Positions 34,249 through 44,488 of a DNA stretch of 64,000 bases are shown here, one piece after another. Positions within the stretch are counted from its first letter, which is position 1, and every line of letters begins with the position of its first letter. The position numbers and the translations under genes are program-made. The notes under the pieces were generated by a model. That model was not told the origin of the DNA. It did not search any database and worked only from the letters and a program-made list of their open reading frames with translations. The stretch spans positions 19,400,858 through 19,464,857 of the forward strand of contig OX387190.1 in NCBI GenBank assembly GCA_947561395.2. The letters are read 5' to 3'. This DNA is from Buxus sempervirens (lineage: Eukaryota; Streptophyta; Magnoliopsida; Buxales; Buxaceae).

Positions 34249-37196
34249 ACATGTTGGTAAGACTGCAAGGCAGAGAGCAATCCCGAAATCCAAAATCATC
34301 AAGTCTACCTTGACTAGGATAAGTTGAACTTTGCTTTTTACACCAAGTATCCCTGGTAGGAGTGTCTGTTTGTAAATATTTTAAATGCGTTTTACTGTCA
34401 TGCAAGCTTTTGTAAAGAACCTTTTGAAAAACACAAAAAGAAAAGAAAGCCTCTTTTTGAAAAAAAATACAAGTGAGTGGTCGGTGATGACATTGCTCTG
34501 AGACCACACTTCTTTTGGCAATGACCATGATCATGGAAAAATGCCAAGTTGCTCAAAGGTGTCTTCAGCTGGGTGCAGTACACTGTCCCATGAGAACCTT
34601 GGCTGAGCTAAAGGCAATTCCTTCCTGATCCAGACCATAATTTTCTTCCTAAAAACCTACCTTTGCAATAGGGCAGGGCGATCCTTGAGAGAAAAGAAAG
34701 AAAGAAAGTGAAAGTGCAAGAACCAGTTAAGGGCCGAGGCCAGCTTTAATATCATGTCTCTAAGAAAGGATGAGAGGCCATCCTTCATGCATCCTTGAAT
34801 TTTAAGATCCGCTAGTCAAAACACTTTGGGCTTGATCGTATTATTCAAATACCCGTGTTGTGTCTAGCCACCCCACACTGGGGCAAAGCTACAAAAGAAA
34901 ATGAAAAGGATAAATAGATTCTTGAATGAGTTTGCATGAGCATTCCGAGTTGTCACAACTTCTGCAAAAGGATGAAAGGCCATCCTTGCTTTAATTCCCC
35001 AGTTTTCAAAATCATATCTCTAGACAAACCATTTGAGCCTAATCTTCTTTCTACTAACCCACTGAGTCATGAGCCCTAAATCTGGCACTGGGTAAAGAAG
35101 AGAAGACCTGAATGAGCAGAACAAAGAAGAGGAAAAGAAAGTAGAAAACACACTGGGACTTGCTAACCAAAGCAAAAAGCTAAGATAATCCCAGAGCAAA
35201 GGAAAAGAAAGGCAAAAATGCCAGAGAAAAAAAAAACGAAGGTCACAAAAGACCTCACAAAGAAAAATGAAGGAAAGCGAAAAGGTATTGGCAAAGCCCA
35301 AGCAGTCAAGAAAAGGGTGGAACATGACTCGACCCATTTGCAAAGAATTTTTGAGCCATAATCCCTTTCTTTCATGAACCAAAAACCTCAGCCTTCATTT
35401 CATCCCATCAAAAGTCCTTTCTGATTGCAGAAAATGTGACAATGGGATTCATGCAGATCTATGATGAAGGAATCTATAAAGAATAACGAGCTTTGGCAAG
35501 ACGCAAACCTGAAAATGAAATGATAAGAATTTGAGCCTTATATCCCTTCATTTCTCAGATTTAAAAACAAGCCAATGTTTCGTCCTAATATAAAGACCTC
35601 TCGAATCTATGGGACATGATGCACAAGTCAGCCAAAACCCGTAAACCAGGACTAGCACTAACCCAAGGGAAAAGAAAAAGGGAAAAACTTCAATTGCAAA
35701 ATCCCAAAACCACCCTGAAAAATTGGGTCAAGGTGAGAGAAAAACAAAAAACTGGGAAAGGGGAAACACTCCTTGAAACACCCCTCATCTTTTGAACCTC
35801 TTGTGGCACAAATCGAGAATCTCATGGGATTGCGTGTCGAGCACACCGTCCCGAAACACCTCGAGCTAACAAGGCAATTCACCATGACCGTTGGTCTCGC
35901 CTCTCTTTTAAAATCACTTGTGCAAGATTGCCAAAAAAAAAAAAACTTTTGAAAGTGGAGTCATGTCAGTCATTTGCACTATCACACACATTAAAAGCAA
36001 GTAAGCCGTGGATGCTTACCTTTGTTCAAATTTCAGATACCTCACTGCTTTGTGAGAATTTTGTAGACCCAGGTGAGACAAAAGAATCAAAAAGAGGTCC
36101 GGAAACACCTTGAAGTCAAGAGCAGAAGAAAGGCAGAGCGGTGGAAAGCCAATGCAGTAATGCACCAACAGGGGAATGGCGAAGACTTTCTCTGTCCCTA
36201 GACTAATTCTTTTCCCCAGTGGAACGTCCAAGAAACCTGAAGCTGTATGTCAGGACCATGCCCAGTCTGAAGAGGCTGGTTTTGCAAAAGAAAGACAAAT
36301 GCAAGAAGGCTTCCGCAAATCCCCAGTGGAACGGTCCTTTCAAAATAAGCCCCAATGTTTGCCTAAATGATGATCTCCTCCTCAGAACAGGGAGGGCCTC
36401 CACCCAGAAAGACAAGAGCCGGGAGGCCGATCAACTCACGCCCGACAAGAAGGAGCTGAGTCATGCAAAAAAGTGAGATGGCAGGGACTCCCACCAATCC
36501 CCAGTGGAGTTACTTCGAACTGGGAAGCCCCTACCTTATTGAAACGGGGACTGGCAGAAGCACCCTCCCCTCTGGAAAAGCAAAAAGAGACAAAGAACCT
36601 CTCAAGAAAAAGAAGACAAAAAAAGAAGAAATCTTCGGGCAAGATGGCCCCATTTGTAAATTTTTCATTTCCCACTTTTGTAAATAGAGTAGGACAGGTG
36701 TGTGAGCTCCCTTGAGGCACCGAGCAGCGCTGAGAGCACCTCCTCGCCAAGAGCATCTCCTCCTTCTTCGTTCCTTCCAATCCCTAATCCAAACCCTTAA
36801 AAAAGAAAAAAAAACTGCCCTAGAGAGGTCCCAAGTCTAAAAGCTGAAATAAGAAATCATGTCCCGAATCCCAAGTCAGAAGTCTGAAAACACCTACAAG
36901 CTTTAATGGAACAAACAAGGGAAAGAGAAAACTGTTGAGTGACTTGCATCAACGTCAAAACGGGTTGATGAGCTTAAGTCCAACCCCATCCTTTTTAATC
37001 TGAATCACAATCAGAAGTTGCTACCAGAAGCCCGAAGTGGGTGAGCAAACTTCGAAATCTTAGTGGAAATAATTTCATGTTTCCACTGCTTTGAAAATCA
37101 AAAGGATTTAAGCTCGTCAATCATGACGACAGAAATGCAGGGCGCAAAAACAAGGTTCTTCTTTTTCTTTGCCGTCCATCCCCAAGGTGACTCCGG
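34249..37196 (+). other. F region between gag and the 3' LTR, no pol seen
   Basis: About 2.9 kb, purine-rich on the plus strand (many GAAAAG and AAAGGA runs). I find no RT, RNase H or integrase motif in any frame; the 100-residue frames are low-complexity. The phrases 'GATGAGAGGCCATCC' and 'GATGAAAGGCCATCC' near 34767 and 34971 suggest internal duplication. Three tRNA-like motifs are listed separately. Confidence 0.6.
36212..36510 (+). other. three copies of a tRNA-Arg 3'-end-like motif (anti-PBS)
   Basis: TTCCCCAGTGGAACG (36212), ATCCCCAGTGGAACG (36319) and AATCCCCAGTGGAGT (36496) each contain CCCCAGTGGA. The third is complementary to 13 bases of the element's own primer site (28997-29014). 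No cloverleaf surrounds them. Confidence 0.6.
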
Positions 37197-37210
37197 CAAA
37201 GAGGGACTGC
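37197..37210 (+). promoter_or_regulatory. polypurine tract of F
   Basis: CAAAGAGGGACTGC directly precedes the 3' LTR TGTAAGCACC. It is almost the same as CAAAGAGGGGCAGT in the E family (53091-53104). Confidence 0.8.
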
Positions 37211-37927
37211 TGTAAGCACCTTATTTTTGCACCCCTGGAAGTGCTGAAAATGAAAACCCTAGCAAAAAAGTCAAACCCTGAGGGGTTGAAAGTTGACCTT
37301 TTAATCAGATAAAATTTGGCCACATCGCCTTACCCCATTGGATAGAGAATCTCGACACGAGTCCAACGCAACTGAGTTTGCTGAAATCGAAGTCCGGATG
37401 AGGGTTCTGCGGGCAGTCAAACTTAAGAGAAGGCCAAAAATTGACTTTTCCTAGAAATCCGGGCCAAGTGCTTAGCCCTATGCCATTGGATAGAGGACTC
37501 CGATGCGAGTCTAACACAATATAGTTTGCTCAAATCGGAGTTCGGATGAGAGAGATATGAGCTGTCAAAGTTTCCGGACAGCAAAGCCAGAAACTGCACA
37601 CGTGGCGCAAGAACTGCGCACGTGGCAGCCAACGCAGCAAAATATCTCAGGGACTAAATCTTAATTATAAAAAATTCGTACGGGCTACCGTAGATATCAA
37701 AAAGGGTCAAATCGGTCGAATCGGTCGAGTCGAAGGGCAAATCTGTAATTTTTTCGATTTGTATCCGGTCACATATACCGGATACACTGCCTATCCTTCA
37801 TGGCCGGACTTGAAGACCGGATACATGAAGATATTCACGCGACATTTGCGCCACTTGGCCGACAGATTCGCGGCGGCATTTAATTTCCAAATGATTGTGT
37901 TTGTATCCGGACTTGAAGACCGGATAC
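37211..37927 (+). repeat. 5' part of the F 3' LTR, cut by E-
   Basis: It matches 26209-26925 with about 2.5% difference by eye. It ends exactly at the last base of a 25-bp dyad (37903-37927), where the minus-strand E LTR begins. The remainder would be expected to the right of the window. Confidence 0.92.
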
Positions 37928-40198
37928 TGTGAGACATGGGAAAAAATCACCGGTGTGATCATCCCTCCGTCAACACACGGGCTCAACGCAAAAGTGGGAG
38001 AGTCGCCACCATTCATGATTTTGGGGTGAGAATGGACACCAAAGATTCAAAAGTATGCAAAAATAGCCAAAAGACAAATTCTAGGGTAAAAATAACCCTA
38101 CTTGAAAATAAAATCCAGAGATGGGTAAGGGGATTAGATTATGAACGGGGGAAGGTATTAGGCACCCCCATTCATCCACACGAAGTGGTTGCCAAGTGTA
38201 TATTCATGCAAAAAACAAAGTAAGAAAGCTTGCTAAAAATCATGAGAAACCTTGAAAAAGGAACAATGTATGATATTTTCACATGAAGATCCAAATGGAT
38301 TTTAGATCTTCTCTTATGTCAATATCACTTCTGGAGTATTTCAAAAGATGGAAATCAAAGTAGAGGTTGCATAAAACCAAGTTAAATCAAATCCGGAAAA
38401 TTCGGTAAAAAGTATGCCATTTGCCTTAAAATCATTCAAATCCAATTCTGAATTGAACCAAACCAAATCCATTTGAAAGATTAGGGTAAATAAGAGTCTC
38501 ATGCAAAATTTCACTTCATTCCGATGAAAAATCTAGGAGTTATGCTCCTTTGAAATTGCTGCTGGGGATTTTTAAAAGTGGTAAGTGGGCAACTTTTGAA
38601 AATTGTCTAGAAAAATCCACTACATAGAAATCCACGAAATTTGGTGTGATTGAAGTCTGTATGGCCATCTTTCAACAGAAACTAGCCTCATACAAAAATC
38701 CCTTCGGATGTGCCTTGGGTGGTCTCCCGAACAGGCCCCGAAGATCACAGATTTACCCAGAAAAATGCAAATGAGCAGTTCTGAGTAAATCGGCTACCAA
38801 TAATTCAAATGGAATCCAAAAATTATGAAACCAACTGGATTTGAAAATAGACTCATAAAGGAGTACCCAGAAATAAAAATCACTCAAATCGGACTTAAAA
38901 CGAACACATGGCGGTCCATCGAAGTGACAAGTTCTGTACTTGGACCTGAACTGTCCACTTAACTTCGACAGAGAAGTGTCAAACATCGGCTAGATAGAAA
39001 TTCATGAAATTTGGTGGACATAAACTAGACAGCCTCACCTTTCCCATGGTTCTGAAATCACCCCAAAATTCATCCGGATGATGAAGTTATGGGCGTCCGA
39101 AGTAAGGGTACAGGTGCTGTCAAGCTAAGCCACTTTTGAAGAAAATCAAATCCGAAAATTGACAAAAAGTGTGTGATTCGTGTGAGATGAATCCAAAACC
39201 TTTGAAAAACATTTAAAAACACTCCAGAATTTGATTGAGGTCATTTATTTGAGTTTTATCACAATAAATGCAATAAACCCCAAATATGAGCCTATCCCGC
39301 CAAAATAGTGATATGTGTGCAAGAGTGAAAAAAACCAAGCAAGATCCATACACATGCATATAGATTCAACAAAATAGGTTCTAGCATAGCCTAGGGTTCC
39401 GTTCCATTATCGTTTCCCTCTGTTCTCTTTAAGATAATCAAGGGTACTTTGAATATGGAACGGTTTTCAATCAATCAAAAGCCTTACGCTACATAGGTTC
39501 TGGCACTAGGGGCAATCCCCAGTCTCGTTTCTCCTAGATCCGCCTTCACGTTTTACGGCTAGGGGAGTCTTGAGATACTTTGAGCCGGGGAAGGATTTCC
39601 ACACATACAAACAAGGCTTTACACTACAGAAAGGTAGAAGAAGAGATCTAGATCTAGGAATGTAAAGACAAAAAATAAAAAGAAAAGTTGAGGCTTACCT
39701 GAGTGCTGGAGGTGATTCCACAGCGGTTTTCTTCTTCTCTTGGAGTTCTTCTTTGCGAGAATTCAAAACAAGAGTTGTGTGCCATTTGCTCAAGGAGGCT
39801 CCTATTTATAGGCAAGGGCTAAGGTCATTGGTAGACACAAATTAATGTCTAGAACCCCTCCAACCTAAACCCTAAGGTTATTTCCGCGATTTCCCCTCAT
39901 TTAATGAGGGACATGATGGTAAAAGTGAAAAGCTCTCGGAAAACCCTAATCTTGAGCAAACTTAAGGTATCCGGTATATCAGACCGGATAACAAAGGGCC
40001 TTAAGGTATCCGGTACAAGGGACCGGATACGCTAAGGCTCACACGTATCCGGTACGACTATCCGGATACGGGGAGGAGCACTTGTATCCGGATTGAGTAT
40101 CCGGATACAGGATAAATTTTATTTTCTTCAAATTCTGTGCTGGCTTTCCAGGAGATAATGATTTTTGATGATTGTTTGTGCAATTTGGGGTGTCTACA
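37928..40198 (-). repeat. 3' LTR of E- (minus orientation)
   Basis: On the plus strand it starts TGTGAGACATGGG and ends GGGGTGTCTACA, 2.27 kb. Spot comparison with the LTR at 53105-55376 gives a difference of about 1-2%, so it is young. Reversed landmarks are the TATA box at 39803-39810 and a donor-like AGGCTTACCTGA at 39691. Confidence 0.92.
39967..40108 (-). repeat. array of four 25-bp dyads, 39-bp period (E- LTR)
   Basis: Dyads start at 39967, 40006, 40045 and 40084, exactly 39 bp apart, with stems TATCCGG...CCGGATA. This is the reversed counterpart of 53195-53336. Confidence 0.93.
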
Positions 40199-40281
40199 AC
40201 TGCCCCTCTTTGTGGGAGCTGCGAAGCAGTGAGCTGCAAAGAGTAGACAAGCCCAAATTGCACTCCCTTGAGCATGATTTG

Positions 40282-40316
40282 CCATCATGTCCCTCATTAA
40301 ATGAGGGACATGATGG
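40282..40316. repeat. 35-bp near-perfect palindrome at the E-/E+ junction
   Basis: Two 17-base arms, CCATCATGTCCCTCATT and its reverse complement, flank a single central A. The arm sequence comes from the LTR (53385 on plus; 39901 reversed), where only the inner CCTCATT...AATGAG is palindromic. On the left lies minus-strand 3' region; on the right, plus-strand leader. Confidence 0.92.
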
Positions 40317-41199
40317 ATTGTGGATTTAAGCCTATTTGTGTATATTCATGCTTTTTCTTTACTTTGGAATGCTTGCTATTTTGTTTACTTTATTGGTGTA
40401 TATTGGTGTATTCTAAGTCTGATTGGGATGCTTTTAAATTTTACATTGATAAAGGCATGTGTCTATGGTTGGATTATGCTTATGTTTATGGCCTTACCTT
40501 GTTGGGCATGCCTACTTGTTTTTTTTTTTTTTGGTATACCTTGTTTTAGGAGGTTTTAGTACCATGTTTTGAGCATGAAAATAAAAAAAAAAAATCCAGC
40601 AACTCAATGTATATTTTTGGGGTTCCCAAGCATGTTTTCCTTCAATTCAAACCTTTAGTGTGCCATATGTTAGGTATTAAATTTTTAGGCTTTGATTTGG
40701 GTATGAATGAAGCATGTTGAGCACCAAAAATGAAGGACATAAAATCTGTAAATCCAGTAGCCAATTCGGGCTTTGTCAAGCATGTTTTCCTCAACAAAAT
40801 ACCTCTTGTACAATACATTTAGGTGCTATATTTTTAGGCATGGATTTGGGCATAAAACAATGTCATTTGAGCACAAAAAAAAATGAAGAACAAAAAATCT
40901 GGAAATTTCAGTGTATACTTGGGGGTTTTCAAGCATGCTTAAATCATCAAAACCTTTCTTGTACCATGTCAAGTAGTGCTAAAATTTTAGGCTCCAATTC
41001 GGGTAGAAATGGTACACTTTGAGCATGAAATCTGGAATTATAGGAATGCTTTTGGGTTTCAAGCATGCTTGCATGATTTAATTGTTGTTTGTACAAATAA
41101 CATGTTTTGTATACCACTTTTTGGGCATGTAATATTTTTGAGCATATTTGGTGCTTGCTTGCTTGTATTTAGATTCATTATTTTGTCATATATGCCTTG

Positions 41200-41620
41200 G
41201 CTTGAAATTGAATGCATGGGTACGAAAAAGAGTGGCAAGGGGCTGGGACGTTGTGAAAGTTACCACAATTTAAAATTGCACTTGAGCACTTGAAACAATT
41301 TGCACAGCCTACCCTTTTACCTATTAAGAAGTTGAACCATGAATGTGTGTAGCTTGGCGCACCGAGGTCGTGACTTCGGAAAGCGAAAGTGAAAACATTT
41401 ACCTTAGAATTTGGGTCAATGATGTGATGACAATGGGTTCTGTGATTCGATTCCGGGCATCACTAGACTTGAGTTCTAAGTTGCCAATTAAGCCAAAACC
41501 CAAAAACCATACGCTTGAAGGTGGAGAAACACGTTTTCGGCTAAAAGCACACAATTGCGTTTGGGGAATTGGGTGTAAATGTGGGAAGGCCGTTTGCATG
41601 TTTTACAGGCCAAGGTATAA
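41200..41620 (+). other. conserved leader block (E+ copy)
   Basis: Partner of 7225-7640; over the 270 bp of the small frame I count about eleven differences. It includes GGCAAGGGGCTGGGACG, AGCTTGGCGCAC, TGATTCGATTCCGGGC and GGAGAAACACGTTTTC. The sequence before and after it has diverged much more between the two copies. Confidence 0.6.
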
Positions 41621-41821
41621 TGTGAATACCATATTGAATGAAGGTAATACAAGGTGGCAAGGTAAAGCCATTTTCTTTTCCTAAATTTAGGGAATATTGC
41701 AAGTATGATGTCCAAGCCCAATTTGGGGCAAGTTTTGAAGGTCAAATTAAGGTAAACATCAATTGGGAATGAAAAAAATCAAATCTGGTGAAAAAATGAG
41801 TCAAAAAGGGCCATTTCGGCA

Positions 41822-41963
41822 ATAACCGGTAACTCAGGCCGGTTAATAACAGTTCTGTTCATATCCGGTATATATATCCGGATACAAAGGCATATGCATC
41901 TATCCGGTTAGGATGACCGGATACCATAAGGCATATCCTTATCCGGTATATTATACCGGATAC
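41822..41963 (+). repeat. array of four 25-bp dyads, 39-bp period (E+ leader)
   Basis: Dyads start at 41822, 41861, 41900 and 41939, exactly 39 bp apart. Stems are AACCGG...CCGGTT and TATCCGG...CCGGATA. The matching units in E1 (8057-8198) have CCGAC...GTCGG, so both arms changed together. Confidence 0.93.
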
Positions 41964-42289
41964 GTTCAAAAAATGCACAAATTGGATGTTCAGCCCAAAT
42001 TTTCAGAATAAAATGCCTAAAACACTGTGGATAATCCTTAGGCACCCCGAAAAGAACATAAGAAATGTTCCCAAAAATACAAAGAAAAAAAAATATATAA
42101 AAAAAGAAAAGAAAAACAAAAAAAGAATAAAATAAAATATTCTTTCAGGATTTAACCTAAGTTTGAAAATCAAAGAGGAAACCAATGTGTCATATTTTTG
42201 ACACCAACTCAACTCAAACATATGTCAATCCAGCTTTAGAACTTGAAAATCTTCTAAAATGCATCAGATTTCAAATCAAAAAAAAAAAA

Positions 42290-43255
42290 TGAAAACTTTG
42301 GTTGGTTATTTTTATCAATCAAATCAAAAAAAAAAAAAGTGGGACACTTGGCAGCCCTAGAATATTCCATGAAAACCTTGGTTGGTTATTTTTATCAATC
42401 AAATCAAAAAAAATGAAAACCTTGGTTGGTTATTTTTATCAATCAAATCAAAAAAAAAGTGGGACACTTGGAAGCCCTAGAATATTCCATGAAAACCTTG
42501 GTTGGTTATTTTTATCAATCAAATCAAAAAAAAAAAAAATGAAAACCTTGGTTGGTTATTTTTATCAATCAAATCAAAAAAAAACTGGGACACTTGGAAG
42601 CCCTAGAATATTCCATGAAAACCTTGGTTGGTTATTTTTATCAATCAAATCAAAAAAAAAAAATGAAAACCTTGGTTGGTTATTTTTATCAATCAAATCA
42701 AAAAAAGTGGGACACTTGGAAGCCCTAGAATATTCCAAGACACCTTTGGTTGGTTATTTTTATCAATCAAATCAAAACATTTGTGGGATACTTGGATAGA
42801 ATATTCCAAGACACCTTTGATTGGTTATTTTTATCAATCAAATCAAAACATTTGTGGGATACTTGGATAGAATATTCCAAGACACCTTTGGTTGGTTATT
42901 TTTATCAATCAAATCAAAACATTTGTGGGATACTTGGATAGAATATTCCAAGACACCTTTGGTTGGTTATTTTTATCAATCAAATCAAAACATTTGTGGG
43001 ATACTTGGATAGAATATTCCAAGACACCTTTGGTTGGTTATTTTTATCAATCAAATCAAAAAAAAATTGGGACCCTTGGAAGCCCTAGAATATTCCATGA
43101 AAACCTTGTTTGGTTATTTTTATCAATCAAATTAAAAAAAAAATTGGGACCCTTGGAAGCCCTAGAATATTCCATAAAAACCTTGGTTGGTTATTTTTAT
43201 CAATCAAATCAAAAAAAAATTATGGGACCCTTGGAAGCCCTAGAATATTCCAACA
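42290..43255 (+). repeat. 71-76-bp tandem repeats upstream of gag (E+)
   Basis: Units share GGTTGGTTATTTTTATC, AATCAAATCAAAA and TAGAATATTCCA. Five units around 42740-43060 form a homogeneous 71-bp subarray (starts 42750, 42821, 42892 and so on). Others vary in A-tract length. The minus copy has the same array at 63260-64000. Confidence 0.95.
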
Positions 43256-43459
43256 CAAAATCAAAACAAAAAAAAAAACAAAAAAACAAAAAAAAATCCG
43301 GATTGGTGTTCACCTAACCTACTGGTTTACATATATAGGGGTGTGACTCAAGTTAAATGGAAGCTAACATGTTCTATTCATTTTTTTTATCAGGTACATT
43401 CAACCCAGGTGCACTTATTTGCAGTCATTGCTCCCGTGACCAGATCCAAAGCAAGAGCC

Positions 43460-44488
43460 ATGAATACTGAAGAGAACCAAGCCCAAGCTACCGTCCCCGC
43501 TCAGGACTTTACTCAATTGCAGGAGCAAGTGGCCGGTCTGGCCAAAATGCTGGGGGACTTACTGGCGGCGTAGGCCCAACAGGCCCAAGCCCAAAACCAG
43601 GCCTCTACCTCCCATCAGGCACCACCACCTCAGGCCTACATACCGCCTCCGGCTCAGCCCATGCCTGAGCCCATTTCTGAACCAGTCCCTGAGCCCATTC
43701 TGATAAGGGAAAATACAGTAGAGTCTGAGAAAGAGCTGGAAAAAGAAAAGGCTAGGGATGAGATGGAAAAGAAAATGCTGCTGAGGATAGAAAGAATCCA
43801 GGCAGAGCTGAAAGAGGTGAAGGGGGGAGGCAGCCATGCAGGCACCACCTTCGAGGACCTGTGCATGTACCCGGACGTCTGTCTACCGGCTAAGTTCAGG
43901 TGCCCGGATTTTGACAAGTTTGATGGCACGGGCTGCCCATTAAGCCATCTGAAACTATACTGTGGGGCCCTGTGCCAGTTTGGCCGGGACGATGGAATAC
44001 TGATCCAGCTCTTCCAGAGGAGTCTGACCGGGTCAGCCCTTCGGTGGTTCGCTACAGTGGACCATGGAAGGATTAGAAGGTGGAAGGACTTGGCCGATGC
44101 TTTCCTGGACCAGTACAAGTTCAACTCTGAGATCGTGCCGGACCGGTACGACATGATGAGGATGACCAAGGGGAAGGATGAACCGGTACGGCAGTACGCC
44201 AAGAGATGGAGAGAGGCCGCCTCCCAGGTCAGGCCACCTATGCAAGAGCCGGAGATGATCTCCACATTTATGGGCACACTGGGGCAGCCCTTTTACAACC
44301 ATCTGGTGGGCCAGATCACCACCAACTTTGCAGCCCTGGTACAGGTAGCGGACCAGATCGAGGAAGGGGTCAGGTCAGGACGGCTGATAGACTACTCTAC
44401 TCTAACTGGGCAGTCTGATTCCTCGGCCTCCATGGCCCAAAAGAAAGGGGCCGGATTTAAAAAGACAGGGGCCCGAAAGGAGGGGTAG
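43460..44488 (+). pseudogene. gag of E+
   Basis: The start is MNTEENQAQA at 43460. A Gln/Pro-rich segment, a charged helix (EKELEKEKARDEMEKK) and the Retrotrans_gag domain follow (FRCPDFDKFDGTGCP, LIQLFQRSLTGSALRWF, RQYAKRWREAASQV, GTLGQPFYNHLVGQI). Nearly identical to the open gag of E- at 62023-63051; this copy has about one extra break. Confidence 0.88.

Larger units (their letters stand above)
26209..37927 (+). mobile_element. F: Tat-type element with gag but no visible pol
   Basis: Parts are a complete 5' LTR (26209-28993), tRNA-Arg primer site, leader (29015-32670), gag (32671-34248), a 2.9-kb stretch without recognisable pol, a PPT, and the first 717 bp of the 3' LTR, which is cut by the minus-strand E element at 37928. 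A by-eye comparison of the two LTR starts gives about 18 differences in 717 bp, near 2.5%. With a common plant rate this means about one million years. It looks like a non-autonomous derivative mobilised by a relative. Gag carries about one break. Confidence 0.85.
37928..40281 (-). mobile_element. E-: 3' LTR, PPT and adjoining 3' region of a young minus-strand element
   Basis: This is the reverse complement of about 53020-55376: LTR, the PPT (40199-40212) and about 70 bp of the 3' non-coding region. Orientation matches the pol and gag at 55760-63051, so these are probably the two parts of one minus-strand element split by the plus-strand copy. Confidence 0.8.
40317..43394 (+). other. E+ leader
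   Basis: It follows the E1 leader in order: about 147-bp degenerate repeats (40560-41060), the conserved block (41200-41620), the dyad array (41822-41963), and the 71-76-bp tandem repeats (42290-43255). Short frames here are by-products of the repeats. A pyrimidine tract and ATCAG|GTACATT (about 43380-43401) close it. Confidence 0.8.

Noticed and set aside
36212-36510. tRNA-Arg genes
   Set aside because: Only 13-14 bases of the 3' end are present each time. No anticodon arm, D arm or internal promoter is visible.
35020-36780. Minus-strand frames of 70-120 residues rich in Phe/Ser/Leu
   Set aside because: They mirror GAAAAG-type purine runs on the plus strand. No domain or start context supports them.
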